Source of the DNA: Pyrenophora tritici-repentis
Lineage: Eukaryota; Ascomycota; Dothideomycetes; Pleosporales; Pleosporaceae
Length of the DNA: 64,000 nt
Direction: 5' to 3'
Assembly (NCBI RefSeq): GCF_003171515.1
Contig: NC_089395.1
Location: forward strand, 1,116,001 to 1,180,000
A program made the translations under genes and the position numbers. Positions 29,324-40,328 of the stretch are shown here, in pieces. Under the pieces are notes generated by a model, which saw nothing but the letters and a program-made list of their open reading frames with translations, had not been told where the DNA came from and ran no database searches. The first letter of the stretch is position 1, and the number at the start of each line of letters is the position of its first letter.

Positions 29324-30761
29324 TACTGCTTGGCTTGCTATCCCGGGGGTACTTCGTGACTTCATTCTTGGCAATTCAAATGTCACCAGCATCGGAAATT
29401 CGGGATTTGCGATAAGAGGAGTCATTTTTTGGTACCTAGTATTAAATATAGTGATAGCTACCTATGTTCATAGTTTATTCAAGGCTATAGAGCAAACAAA
29501 TTGTTTTGCTGTCTCAATTCTTAACTTAACCGTACTCTACCGCGGGGATACACGGACTACTCCAGGCTTTCTTCGCAGAGCATAAATCGAATAACTTTTT
29601 TCTATTTACGCTCAACATATCTGAGCATCCGAGTAATACTCCTGATGCTGTAACTTCTCTCACACTTAGTGGAATCCTGGTGTAAGTGAATGCTAACAAA
29701 CAATCACTTGGAAGTGGCGTTGCGTGGGGCTAACCCCTTCGAGGTTAAGAGCGCACGTGCTCACGTGAAACCGTACCCGGATAACTAGGGCTATGTATCG
29801 CACTACCGTCCACTCAACTCTCGCGCCCAAATTACACTCACATATTAAATGTGCAAGATGTCAGCCCAAGTTTCTTCGTCTACGGTATCTGGGGTCTTGC
29901 CTGCTGCAGGTTATGCGTCGCTTACCCCAGTTGCAGCCGACCATCCTAAAGCGGCGCGCAGTCCTGACCGAGATATTAGCGACTCGTGCGGCGTGGTGGG
30001 AACATACGTTGCCTTCTCAGAAGAATCGCGATGGTTGATTCAAGAACCACTATCCGAGATGAAGTTTCAGCGCACGAGTAGTCCTTGTGAAGCGACGCAA
30101 GTATTCGACGTTCGTTGCTCTGAAGACCCGTGCTCAAATTACCATGTCGGCCAGGAAGCAGTAATCAAGATGAAGTTCCAGTAAGTGCGCCTATCCTTTT
30201 TCTCCATAAATCTAAATTCATAAGGATCAAAGCATTGGAATCGACCGAGCGATATTACCAGAAGTGGATTACCGTATGCGAAGAGTACATGTTGATACGG
30301 CTAAGGTATCGGAATCACCTTCGTTGCAACGAGTTGAAATGATTGTGATTGTTCTTGTTGTTCTATGGAGGTGGAGGAAGGTCGGCAGTAAGGCAGCAGC
30401 TAGAGCTCGGACCACACGGCTTAGTCAGCCGTGTAATCCAAGCTCGTGCATGCAGCAACCAGCTGCCTTATCTACCGCAGGTTCGATTCCCAACAGTACA
30501 CTAGTCGACATTCCGAGGACACCCCAGAATCAAGCAAAGAAGACGAAGCCAGTATCCAAGAAGTCAACCGCACAAAATTGGCAATGCACCTCTGCACACA
30601 CCCTGCCTTGGAGGTGCACCAAAACACAGCCAACGAGATCTTCGCCCTATATCACCTCACAGACCAGCGATATCAACACGCACCATGGCTGTTGAGCTTT
30701 ATAGAGACCTGCGTAATGCCCTGTGACCACCCGCTTGGGATCGTCGGAGGTTACTATGTGG
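29324..30761. other. Gene-free stretch between gypsy-2 and hAT-2
   Basis: Short open frames only, none with recognisable composition or motifs. One of them (29313-29585) merely crosses the LTR edge. A GGTTCGATTCCC string near 30480 resembles a tRNA B box but no cloverleaf forms around it. Confidence 0.6.
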
Positions 30762-30884
30762 CAGTGATCGGAATGGTCTGGTCTGACTTGGTCTTGGTCT
30801 GGTCTAGACCGCCAAGACTTGGTCTGGTCTGGCGATTTTTTGAGACCGTGGTCGGACCGGTCTAGATGATCGGACCGGTCCGGC

Positions 30885-30892
30885 TATAAATA
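30885..30892 (+). promoter_or_regulatory. TATA box of the hAT-2 transposase gene
   Basis: TATAAATA lies about 130 bp before the transposase ATG (31024) and just inside the subterminal array. Inferred from position and sequence. Confidence 0.5.
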
Positions 30893-31023
30893 GGTCCACG
30901 TGACTAGATCTTAGACTAATCTAGCCAGAAAATTTAGCACAATATGAGTCATTAAGATCAAGGTAAGTCTTCTACTTACATAGAACAATCAAGTCCTTAA
31001 CAACCTACTTATATACTATTGTT

Positions 31024-33048
31024 ATGGAGCCTTCAACACCAACCTCACCGTCCCCATCGAATATTATAAGACTAGATTTAACGTCTCTTACTCCATCTCC
31101 TATCCCCACGTCATCACCCACCCCTATACTATCACCCACTCCTATTCAATATCACGAATCTCCAGATGAGTTCGTGCAGGGCGGTATCACGTACGTGAAA
31201 CGTGCAATAATTGCAAGGAAGGATTTCCGTCAAGGTACATCACACATCTGGAAGTACGGACTCCAATACATTCGAGATAGCGATAAGAAAGAGGTGTATT
31301 ACTGCCATGAGTGCAGGGTTGGGAAGAGCAAGCAAGAGTTGTTTGTCATCAATGGCACTTCTAGGATCCGGAATCACCTGGAACAGAAGCACCAGATTGA
31401 TCCCCAGAGTGGCATCAAGCGAAAGGGTTCTGTACGGAAGTCTATAATCGACCAGCAAAAGGATGGGGCTGCTTCCAGCATCTTTTTCTGGAAGGAGTCA
31501 GTAGAGAAGTTTAAAGAGCTTCTAATTCGTTGGATTGTGTACTGCCATATCGCCTTCTTTCAATTAGAGAACCAGTACTTTCGTGAACTACTCCTCTTTT
31601 TAAATCCGGCACTACTCAACCACCTCCCGAAGGCTGCGAAGACTATCCGAAGCTGGGTAATGAATGCATTCATATCGAAGAAGCAACAGCTTAGGGAGGA
31701 CCTACACCATTCACGGAGTAGGATCTCTATCTCCTTTGATCTCTGGACTTCACCAAACCCTTACGCTATCCTAGGCGTCGTCGCTATGTGGATTGATACT
31801 ACCGGCATGCGACGTGTTACCGCTTTAGGTATGCGACGTATATACGGCGAACATACTGGAGAGAATCTTGGATCGGTGGTCCTTGAATTGCTGGAAGAAT
31901 ACGACATTAGCGGAGATCAGATTGGATACTTTATGCTGGATAATGCCTCGGCAAATGATACCGCTGTTGAGTTTATACTCAAGGATCTCTGCCCATGGAT
32001 GAAGTCAAAACAACGTCGTCATCGCCGGCTGCGTTGCTTGGGCCATGTCATCAACCTCTGTTGCCAGGCGTTCCTTATGGGGCGAAACTGTGAGAAGTAT
32101 CTTGCGAAGCTGGAGAAGCATCATCAACGTGGCGACTATACGAAGGTGGAAGAGCTCTGGAAGAAGTTCGGATGTTTGGGTCGTCTTCACAACCTGGTGC
32201 GATACATCAGGCTTACTCCACAACGGCGTGAGGAGTTTGCTACAATTATTATCGGCGGAGATCTTTCGCAATTCGACGGGCTTGAGCTTATCCAGAACAA
32301 CTCGACCCGCTGGAACTCATGGTTTTATTCGATTACACGTGCATTAAATGTTCGAGAACGTTTAGAGCTCTTCTCGGCTCGTCATGTACCTGGAAAGGGC
32401 TCCGTAGGGATCGCGAACTTTAAGCTTGATGGACAGCACTGGTTTGAGCTTGAAAAGATTGAACTCGCTCTCAAAGACTTCTATGCTGCAACTTTGCTTT
32501 CTGAAGGTAAGAAGACGTCACTTGCGGACTGGTTTTCAACTTTGGACTGCCTTCTCCGGGAGATAAGCGAGACGAAGGATCACTACCACGACATCCACAC
32601 TGAGGACGATAACAACTTTACATGGAAGTACCTTCAAGGCTGCGCTGATGCTGCTTGGTTAAAGTGCGTTGAGTACTATAACAATCAGCAGCTGAATTGG
32701 CAAAATCGATTCCCTGAAGATACTGACCTTCCACCGGCATATTATGCGGCTCAAATCCTTGATCCATATCGCAAGTGGGGATGGTTCAGGCAAGAGTGGG
32801 TTCTTCATGGCGACGAAGAGAAGAAGAGGTGGTTTGAAAACGCACAATTAGCGGTGAAGCATCTCTGGGAGACAGAGTATAAGGGAAGGTACCCTGTCGA
32901 GATGCTGCCACCACCAGCCAGGAAGGAGAGAGATCCTGACCCAGCATTTGATCGCCAGCGGGAACATAAGCGCATTCGAATAGACGCTCCAGTTTCTACA
33001 ACTGATTTGTATGAACAATACATCTCTACTGACCGGCTTCATAACGAA
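31024..33048 (+). pseudogene. hAT-2 transposase, N-terminal 675 codons
   Basis: The frame starts with a Ser/Thr/Pro-rich segment. A BED-type zinc finger follows (CHECRVGKSKQE ... RNHLEQKHQ, residues about 75-125). The RNase H-like core shows ISFDLWTSPNPYAILG and GYFMLDNASANDTAVEF, and the inserted all-helical domain follows (LRCLGHVINLCCQAF and onward). Coding breaks at 33048, where hAT-3 entered after the duplicated ATAACGAA. The remainder resumes at 36189 in the same frame. About 765 codons would have been present originally. No other stop is visible. Confidence 0.92.
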
Positions 33049-36000
33049 CAGACTTTCCAACAAGCAAGTAAAGCAAGTCACCGCTCTAAACTTGACTTGC
33101 TTGGTTCAAACATAGGCTTTACTTGACTTGCTTGGGGTGATTTTTTTACTTGCTTGACTTGCTTGTATTACTTGCAAGTACTTGGATTACTTGACTACTA
33201 CAAAGAGATTGAGCTACATACAAATTACCAAAACTCAGTGTTCCACTCTAGTATGTTGTAATCTCCTACAAGCTGCTCATCTGAAAGCTTAGCCTCGCTA
33301 CAGTTGTACGGTTTATAACCAGCTCGCACCCATGACCTTACTAATTGAAGAGCTGCGAGTAGCTCACTGCCCAGAGCACGTCGTTTAGGTTCAAGAAGGT
33401 CGCCAAGCTCACTGAAGAGGCGCTCACAGTCGCTGCTTGATGCTGGGATAGTCATGATATCGATTGCAAACTGCGCTAAATGCGGGTATTTCGGCAGTAG
33501 TTGTATCCAGTATTGGACAGGATTTCCATCTGCGTTGTACTGCTCCTGCGTCCACTGCGGCTCTTGTGTTTTCCAGCGCTCAAACTCGTCAAGTGGAGCC
33601 TCTCGGTCATTGTTGCGGCTAAGTATAGCAATAATTGCCTCGTCTATGTTGTTGCTACTCGGCGCAGTTGTATACCGCTGGCGTGCTCGTTGAGGTTTGT
33701 ATGCCGCCCAAAGCTGTTGGAACGACGCGTTGGCACTAGTAAGCCAATCAGCTTTGTCTGCCCACGCCACATCGCAGTAGTTCTTGTAGTACGGGTGTAG
33801 GCAAACAGCGGCGTAGTAAGCGGGCGAGTCGTCGAGCTTGTTGTAGTAGTCGTTGGCTTTGCTCCACGCGGCGCGGAGGTTGACGTTGAGGTGATCCTCT
33901 GGAGCCTCGGCATGAGCGTTGAAGTCGACGTGCTCGAACGGGCGCGCCCGGGCCTCAAGCTTGCTGAGTACGTACTCAAAAACGGGTATAACCTCATAGA
34001 TTGCGCCGTATTTGCCATCCTTAGAGCGTCCCTCGAGGCGTTTTGTGGCGTACTTGAGCGGCTCTAAGCAGTCCTGGTACTCTGCAATCACCGCCCAGTC
34101 AGCAGCTCGGAGCCCAGTTGATCTCATCCAGTTTGGGGCGTCGGGCCGCTTATTATTCCGCTGCGCAGCGTGCGCATCTTCAAGGATAACCCTATTGATA
34201 TGATGCTCAGCGTACAAGTTATACGCGGCTTGAAGCTTGGTAGCGCGCTCAAAAGCAGCATAGTATGAGTTCCAGCGAGTGACGACAGGCTTGACTGGCT
34301 CGAGTACTTTGAGACGCCCTTCAGCAGGCAGGTTGTTGTTGGCAAGGCGCTGGTAGCCACGAAAAAGCTCGTACTGTTGCGGCGTTTTGATATAGTTGAT
34401 GACGTCAACTAGCACTCCAATAGGGCCATCTTTCCGCCACTCTCGCATATACTGCTCCTCGGTATTGTACTGCTCTTGAGTGTTGCCGTAGGCGTCTTTG
34501 TTGGTGCCAAATATAATAGCCTGGCCGATGAGGTTAAGCGTGTGACAACTGCAGCGGAGGCGCCGGTGAGCGGACTCAAATTCGTACTCGCGCGCGAGCG
34601 CGGCGATCGCAGTGTCGTTGTTGGTAGCGTTGTCGAGTACAAAATAGCCTAATCGGTCGCTTGTTATTCCGTATGCTGAGAGCGTCGTCGAGATAGCTTT
34701 GGCAATAGCCTCACCGGTGTGGGCGCCAGCGAGCTCAGGCAGATCGATTGGTAAGTCTCGTATTATTCCAGCTGCGTCGGCAAAGTGAGCGACTACTCCA
34801 AAGAAGCCACGTTTACCACCCTTTGTTGTCCAGCCATCAAAGCTTACGTGTATTTTGCTTACTGAGCCTGACAGGGTGTCGATAACTTGCGGTCGTATAG
34901 ACCGGAACAACCTCATCACAAAGGTAGAAACGCTGGTATTACTTACCCACAACGCTGCCTCTGCCTCTGGGTTGGCAAATCTCATCATCTCTCTAAAATC
35001 AGGCGTCGTAAGTTCGCTGAGCGGGTGGTTTCGGTTAACAAGCCACATGACAGTGGCTGTTCGAAAGCCCTCTACGTCGAAGTTTCCAAACGCGTTAGCA
35101 GTGTTTTGTTGTACGTCTAAACCAGCGTCAAAAGCTTGCCGCAACGACAGCTGGCCTCGAGCTCTCTGCGCTAACTTTGGGCCATCTTTCGTAAGGTTGT
35201 GGCCAGGCTTTGGTTGGCTGAGATGGGTGGCTGCTGAGGTTGTAGCCTGAGTAATGTTAAACAAACCACCACGGCCAGCGTCGATAGTTTTGTGTACATG
35301 GCAGTACTTGCACACAAACCAGATTCGAGATGTAGCATGGCGCTCAACAACGCGGTAGCCATACTGAAAGATCCAACTTTTTGGGCGCTTAGAACGCGCC
35401 AATGGCTTGATAAAATCAGGTAAACGTGCCCAGTCAATGCCGTCAAAGTTCTCAACTAGTGCGCTGTTTGTCTCATCCTGACCACCCTCTCCAGCCTCAG
35501 TTGTAGCCACCGTGCCAGCTCGGCTGCCCTCGGTGGGCGCGACAATCTCAGCCTCCGCCTGCGACTCTAAGAACTGCAACTCGAAGGTAGGTATTGGCGG
35601 CGAGGCGTTAGCCTGGCTTGCGGCAGCTAGGGTTTTGCGAGGTGATCGACGCTGAGGTCTAGGCTTAGATGCAGGCTTAGATGCAGGCTCAGGTGAAGCC
35701 TCAGGAGTTGAGGCGACGTTGTTGGTGGCAGCGGCTACTTTCGTACGTTTGCTCCGAGCAGAAGTTTGTGGTAGGCGACGTTTGGCCATATTGGGGGTAT
35801 CAGGGCAGTATAAATCACTGGAAAACGCGTTGCTATAGGGGATACTGCATTGCGATAGGCTTCTAGACAGGCGTACGTCGAGATTGGAGCAATGCGCTAG
35901 ACTAAGGCTAACGTTATTTGATAGCCGCTTAGCCTGTTTGGGACTCAACCGAGGCAACTGCAACACTTCAAAACCATCGCGACATCTACCGTACAGCAGT

Positions 36001-36180
36001 TTTAGCACCCTCATCACAGTAACGCTAAAACAACCAAGTAAACCAAGTAAGCCAAGCAAGCAAAGTATCTTGACTTGACTTGCTTGCTTAGCTGCCCAGC
36101 TCTTACTTGACTTGCTTGCTTGGTTTAAACCAAGCAAGTCAAGCAAGTAATCCAAGTCAACTTGCTTTTTGGAAAGTCTG
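33049..36180 (-). mobile_element. hAT-3 DNA transposon nested in the hAT-2 transposase gene
   Basis: A 3132-bp element with inverted ends starting CAGACTTTCCAA on both sides and a perfect 8-bp duplication ATAACGAA (33041-33048, 36181-36188). Subterminal arrays of CTTGACTTGCTTG and its complement lie at both ends (33060-33200 and 36010-36165). One uninterrupted transposase lies inside. The perfect duplication and intact gene argue for a recent, possibly still mobile element. Confidence 0.95.
33225..35789 (-). CDS. hAT-3 transposase (854 aa), intact
   Basis: The start is taken at the ATG 35789 (MAKRRLPQTSARSKRTK), a basic, nuclear-localisation-like opening. An upstream in-frame extension runs into the subterminal repeat and reads as low-complexity Leu/Gly, so I exclude it. 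Domains: a zinc-finger region (WFVCKYCHVHKT, about residues 150-175), the RNase H-like core (VSFDGWTTKGGKRGFFG, LGYFVLDNATNND), a helical insert, and the C-terminal dimerisation region (YPHLAQFAIDIMTIPASSSD, then CERLFSELGDLLEPKRR). It is closely related to the hAT-1 protein over its length, with a distinct N-terminus. Confidence 0.92.
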   Translation of the reverse strand: MAKRRLPQTSARSKRTKVAAATNNVASTPEASPEPASKPASKPRPQRRSPRKTLAAASQANASPPIPTFELQFLESQAEAEIVAPTEGSRAGTVATTEAGEGGQDETNSALVENFDGIDWARLPDFIKPLARSKRPKSWIFQYGYRVVERHATSRIWFVCKYCHVHKTIDAGRGGLFNITQATTSAATHLSQPKPGHNLTKDGPKLAQRARGQLSLRQAFDAGLDVQQNTANAFGNFDVEGFRTATVMWLVNRNHPLSELTTPDFREMMRFANPEAEAALWVSNTSVSTFVMRLFRSIRPQVIDTLSGSVSKIHVSFDGWTTKGGKRGFFGVVAHFADAAGIIRDLPIDLPELAGAHTGEAIAKAISTTLSAYGITSDRLGYFVLDNATNNDTAIAALAREYEFESAHRRLRCSCHTLNLIGQAIIFGTNKDAYGNTQEQYNTEEQYMREWRKDGPIGVLVDVINYIKTPQQYELFRGYQRLANNNLPAEGRLKVLEPVKPVVTRWNSYYAAFERATKLQAAYNLYAEHHINRVILEDAHAAQRNNKRPDAPNWMRSTGLRAADWAVIAEYQDCLEPLKYATKRLEGRSKDGKYGAIYEVIPVFEYVLSKLEARARPFEHVDFNAHAEAPEDHLNVNLRAAWSKANDYYNKLDDSPAYYAAVCLHPYYKNYCDVAWADKADWLTSANASFQQLWAAYKPQRARQRYTTAPSSNNIDEAIIAILSRNNDREAPLDEFERWKTQEPQWTQEQYNADGNPVQYWIQLLPKYPHLAQFAIDIMTIPASSSDCERLFSELGDLLEPKRRALGSELLAALQLVRSWVRAGYKPYNCSEAKLSDEQLVGDYNILEWNTEFW

Positions 36181-36188
36181 ATAACGAA

Positions 36189-36461
36189 GAGGCAGGTTGC
36201 AATGAGGCTATTGCGTACTGGCTATCTCGCTACGACTCCCAACGAGATCTCGCTCGCTTCGCTCTAGACATGTTTGCGATCTCGCCTATGTCGGATGAAT
36301 GCGAACGTCTTTTTAGTAGCGCGAAGCTTACTATCGTCGATCGCCGTGGTAGGCTGAAGGCAGATATTATAGAAGCGTGCGAGTGTCTCCGGGCCTGGTA
36401 TGGAAAGCCCCAAGCTGAGGGGAACAGCGATATCGAGGATAGTGAGAACGAAGACGACTAG
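36189..36461 (+). pseudogene. hAT-2 transposase, C-terminal 90 codons
   Basis: This is the hAT C-terminal dimerisation domain (YWLSRYDSQRDLARFALDMF, then SDECERLFSSAKLTIVDRR) and an acidic tail ending in TAG. It continues in frame from 33048 once hAT-3 and one copy of ATAACGAA are removed. Confidence 0.92.
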
Positions 36462-36767
36462 ATTGACAGTCAGTAGTAAAACACATTTCCTCGGCTTCCT
36501 TCTTTGCTTCAGCCTCATTCTTGGCGGTCTTGTTGGTCGGACCGGTCTGGTCGGACCGGTCCTTATGTAAGCACCTGGTCTGGTCTGGTCTGTACCCTCA
36601 GACCAGACCAGACCAGACCATTCCGATCACTGCTATCAAGACGGCAATAAAAATCCAAGCATTCACATATTAACTGCGGAGGCGCGGGTATACTGCAATT
36701 TCAATTAGGCTTACGCTTGATCTCAGAAGGAAAATATATCAAAAACCTACAAGCTCAAGGTTAGTTG

Positions 36768-36895
36768 CAGACTCCGCAACAATCAATCGGATCGGCATGA
36801 TTGATTCCTATCTAGGTTAAAGGCTGCCTAATGAAGTAATTCTTTAACCTATATAGGAATCAATCATGTCAATCGATTGATTGTTGCGGAGTCTG
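36768..36895. mobile_element. 128-bp palindromic hAT-type MITE, copy 2
   Basis: Same ends as copy 1. A perfect 8-bp duplication GTTAGTTG lies at 36760-36767 and 36896-36903. The sequence is the exact reverse complement of 9480-9607 over all 128 bases. Confidence 0.93.
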
Positions 36896-36903
36896 GTTAG
36901 TTG

Positions 36904-37875
36904 AAAGAAAGGAGGTGAGTTAAAGCTATGCAGGAGGTGGGCTAGAACATTTTCTCGTTTCCATCTGAATGGTAAAGGCTTGGAGTTCGAATCACGAAGG
37001 GAATGTTTTAGGAAGTATACATGTCTTTCCCGGTTAGATGGCGAGTCCGGGCGGGTTCCCAAGCTTCCCCGCTATCTTCAATGATTTCTTCAATCTCTAC
37101 GACTTGTCCAAGACCATTGACCTAGAAGTTGGGTAGCGGCTAGTCATCTTCCAGGTAGGTGCGGTCCATCATTGCTGTGACTACATTGATCCGCAGTTGC
37201 AGAAGAGATAAAGAGTGCTCAGAGACCATGGAAGAGGATCCATCAGTTCCCGAGGTCCACATCTGGATCTTCAATTTATGAACCTTATTTATTGCTAAGA
37301 AGTGCAAGGCAAGGTTGCTGATAGATTATATACCTAGGAGGCAAGAGCTGGTCTGTGCGTCAGATTGCGCGCAGATTATGATGTACAGGTAGGTGAATGA
37401 CGTGCACGTGGGTTATAGGAAACGCTAGACACTTTACTCTTTTCTTATCTCATGACAGTCATATAGCGCTACATGTAGCCGGAACAGATGCAAATTGTAA
37501 AGATAGAAGTCCTAAAGGACAGATTTCAACCAGGTTATTATCACTGCATAGCACCATAACCCTCCATAATAATAGAGATGTTGAGTCTTATATGTGACCC
37601 AGCCCTCGACAACACTAGAGGTATCAGGTCTTATATATCATCCGGATGATTGCTTCCATACCCACAATGATTGCGTCACCTCAAACCAAGCATATTGGGT
37701 GCTAAAAGTTTTGCTCCAAGACGTTAAGCTCAAGTACACAACAATGGCACGTGTGAACCCATCACTACCCAAACGAGGTAAACATTGTATCTCCTACGCA
37801 GTACAATCACTCACAAGAATGGAAAAAAGCTCTTAAACTCTAATCACCCACCTCCTCTATTCCCCCCTCACAAAC
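36904..37875. other. Gene-free stretch at the transposon/gene boundary
   Basis: No recognisable gene or element. Only short open frames occur. It holds the 3' flank of the F-box gene. Confidence 0.5.
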
Positions 37876-39872
37876 CTACAACCCATACCCCCTCAACCAC
37901 CGCAACTCCCTAGCCTGCTGTTCCAATGCCCTCCTCATCCCTGCCGTATACTCCCTCTCCCGAACCCTCTCCCCGGCCGCATCTCCAACCTGCTCCTCCA
38001 ACGCATCCTCAAACACATCCTTGCCACCAAACGGCGGCTCGCGCCCAAATCCAAGCATACCCAGTTTACCGTCTCCAGTCCACAGGACCAGGTTACCTCC
38101 CACAGTATGGTCGGAAGGTACAAACGGTGTCACCAGCGACGACGTCACGGTTGGTAAAATCTTCTGTACGATATCGCCGCCCCATCCCGCTTCAGTATCA
38201 GACTCTGCATTAACGAGACCGGCTTGATGGGTAGAGGTAGTGGCAGCGTGAGTGTTACCATCGCCACCGCGCTGCAAGTCATTGATGTTGAACTGACGAA
38301 CTGGTGTAGAACCATCACGCTCCACCCACTTCAAATTTCCATCACCATCTGCAAAAACAAGACGCGTACCATGTGGCGCCACAGACAGTAGTTTCGAACT
38401 ACTAGCCGTTTGGCGATTCTGATAGTACGCCTTTTGGTTCCGCGTCGTGCGGCTATCACTCGAATTGATGGAGTGAGCGGGATCGGTTGATAGACCGTAC
38501 AACTCGAGTGAACCTTTGCCTTTGTATTCGCCGGCTGTGATTAACGTGTAGCCTGGCGTAGATTTGACTTCGCGAAGGAGACTGGGTGGTGCGTAAGGCC
38601 GGCCTAGACGGAGGTCATGCGGTACAAAGGGGTACGGTATAGCTGTGATACATGACAGCCGAGCGCCGGAGTGTACGGTGCCGCGGAGGCGGGGAAAGGC
38701 GCGACGGTCGAAGTTTAGCATGCTTGTGAAGCGGCCGCCGACCCAGATATCGCCGTTGCCATCCCATTCGCGGGCTGTGGGTAGGTGGAAGATGGATAGC
38801 GCGCCGGGCTGTGAGAGCGAGACGTGGCCGCCAAAGTCGCCAGTTTCGAGGCGTGCAAAGGAGGTGTCAGTCGCGCCGCCGATGAGTTCGCAACGTACAG
38901 AGGCGGGAGGCTGGGGAGGTTTGCGCGTGTCGTGCAAGTGGAGAGTCCAGTTGGTGCCGACTGTCAATGGCGTTCTATGGTGTGCTTCCGAGAGAGCGGT
39001 GATGGGGAATGGATATGGCGTTCTTGAAACGACTTGGAGTGTATTCAGATCCACCTCGTTCAATACGTTTTGCACAGCGAAGAAGCCCTTTTTCAACTTG
39101 CTGTCGACACTCACACACTCCACTGCGCCCGTTTCCGTCATGATGGCTTGGCTCTGCGTGAGTCGCGTATTGTAATCCAGATCCGAGCCTTTCCCTGGCA
39201 AAAGTCCCACATTGCTCTTCGCCACCAGTTTTCCTTGTTGCTCGCTGCTTGCTGCAGCGTCCCAGATGCTGATACTTCCGTCGTCGAGTGGCGCAACGAG
39301 CTTGTCTGCGAGACCGTCGCTATCGAAGAGTATGCCCGCACCAGTGGCCTCGCGTCTAATATTACGCTCATCTTTCTCATCGCTTCCTACGTCTTGGAAC
39401 CAACTAATCTGCTGTTCCGCATGTCGCTGTATGAAGTCCTGGTACCAGTTGACCTTTTCGTCAGGATAGCTCGGGTCCCAGTTCGCAAGCAGAGCCTGCC
39501 TCCTCTTCTCGCGGTTGCGTTCCTGCTGCGCCTCTGCACTCGGCGCGTCCGCATTGTGGACTGAGGTATCAAATGTATTCGAGAGGGTATCAGCGGCGCG
39601 TATCAACTCAGCGAGTCGCGGGTCGATATCGGTCGACAATTCGAGACGGCGACGACGGCGCTCGGCAGCCGAATGAGAAAAGCATAGGGCCTTCCAGAGG
39701 TTGTTGTCGCGAGATATCTCCAGAAGGCGGCGCGATACGTGTTGGAGGTTGACGAGTTCAGAGGGCTCGAGGTCTGGAGGTCTGGTTAGGGGTGGGGTCG
39801 CATGTCATCACAGGGTTCGGGGTACCTACATGAGATGATGTGGAGAATGAGCTCGTCGGGGAGGTGCTGCAT
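37876..39872 (-). CDS. F-box protein with WD-like repeats (646 aa, 2 exons)
   Basis: A small first exon (39872-39830) encodes MQHLPDELILHIIS. A 56-nt intron (39829-39774, donor GTAGGT, acceptor CTCCAG) joins it to the long second exon. The spliced N-terminus gives a standard F-box of about 45 residues (LPDELILHIISYLEPSELVN, then VSRRLLEISRDNNLWKAL), which binds Skp1 in SCF ubiquitin ligases. The rest resembles degenerate WD/beta-propeller repeats (DGSISIWDAA, NWTLHLHDTRKP, GNLVLWTGDGKLGML), the likely substrate-binding part. Without the first exon the F-box would be lost. The substrate is unknown. Confidence 0.85.
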
Positions 39873-40328
39873 GGTGCTTGAGTGATACTGAACGTTGTGA
39901 TGAAGCGTACTGCAGAGCGCAAGGTTGTGAATGTGTGCGAAAGAGCGAACAATGGCGGATACGATGCCGTTATCTCGACTTCAATGACCACCGTCGCTCT
40001 GCGTTTGAGGGCGACAGGGCTGACATGCCGAGTGCGCATGACTCGCCGCCCTTCCCCCCTCACCGCCACCGCCCTTCTCCGCCCTCAGCTCCCCCATGTC
40101 ATTTCTATATGCACACCTTCAGTATACCGTCATAAAATCAGTAAGAAAAAATCGGATAAATTGAACAGATGAAATTGGTATAACCGCTCCTGTTCGAAGG
40201 CAAAACGCCCCGTCATTATATGTACATGTCCGCGTAAAATATGTCATACATCTCAAAAGAAAAGCCTGAAGACGGCTGTTACATATGCCGGTATTATGTA
40301 CTCCGAAAATGCCCACAGTAAAGACGGT
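39873..40328. other. Intergenic: promoter side of the F-box gene, 3' side of the membrane protein gene
   Basis: A pyrimidine-rich plus-strand stretch (about 40045-40110) is seen. No gene, no clear TATA box. Confidence 0.4.

Larger units (their letters stand above)
30762..36632 (+). mobile_element. hAT-2 DNA transposon, split by hAT-3
   Basis: Terminal inverted repeats of at least 24 bp begin CAGTGATCGGAATGGTCTGG at both ends. Subterminal arrays of TGGTCTGGTC and GGACCGGTC lie inside both ends (30770-30880 and 36535-36620). The flanking 8-mers (CTATGTGG, CTATCAAG) match at only 5 of 8 positions, so the duplication has decayed or a border is rearranged. Without hAT-3 and its duplicated 8 bp the element is about 2.7 kb. 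It is inactivated by the insertion. Confidence 0.9.

Noticed and set aside
29313..29585. Open frame of 90 codons at the end of gypsy-2
   Set aside because: It starts in the LTR and crosses the insertion point, so it cannot be an ancestral gene.
30414..30500. Possible tRNA gene (GGTTCGATTCCC and a nearby hairpin)
   Set aside because: The T-stem does not pair and no acceptor or anticodon stem can be drawn around it.
35790..36155. N-terminal extension of the hAT-3 transposase
   Set aside because: Leu/Gly-rich and encoded by the subterminal repeats; the ATG at 35789 with a basic start fits the related hAT-1 protein.
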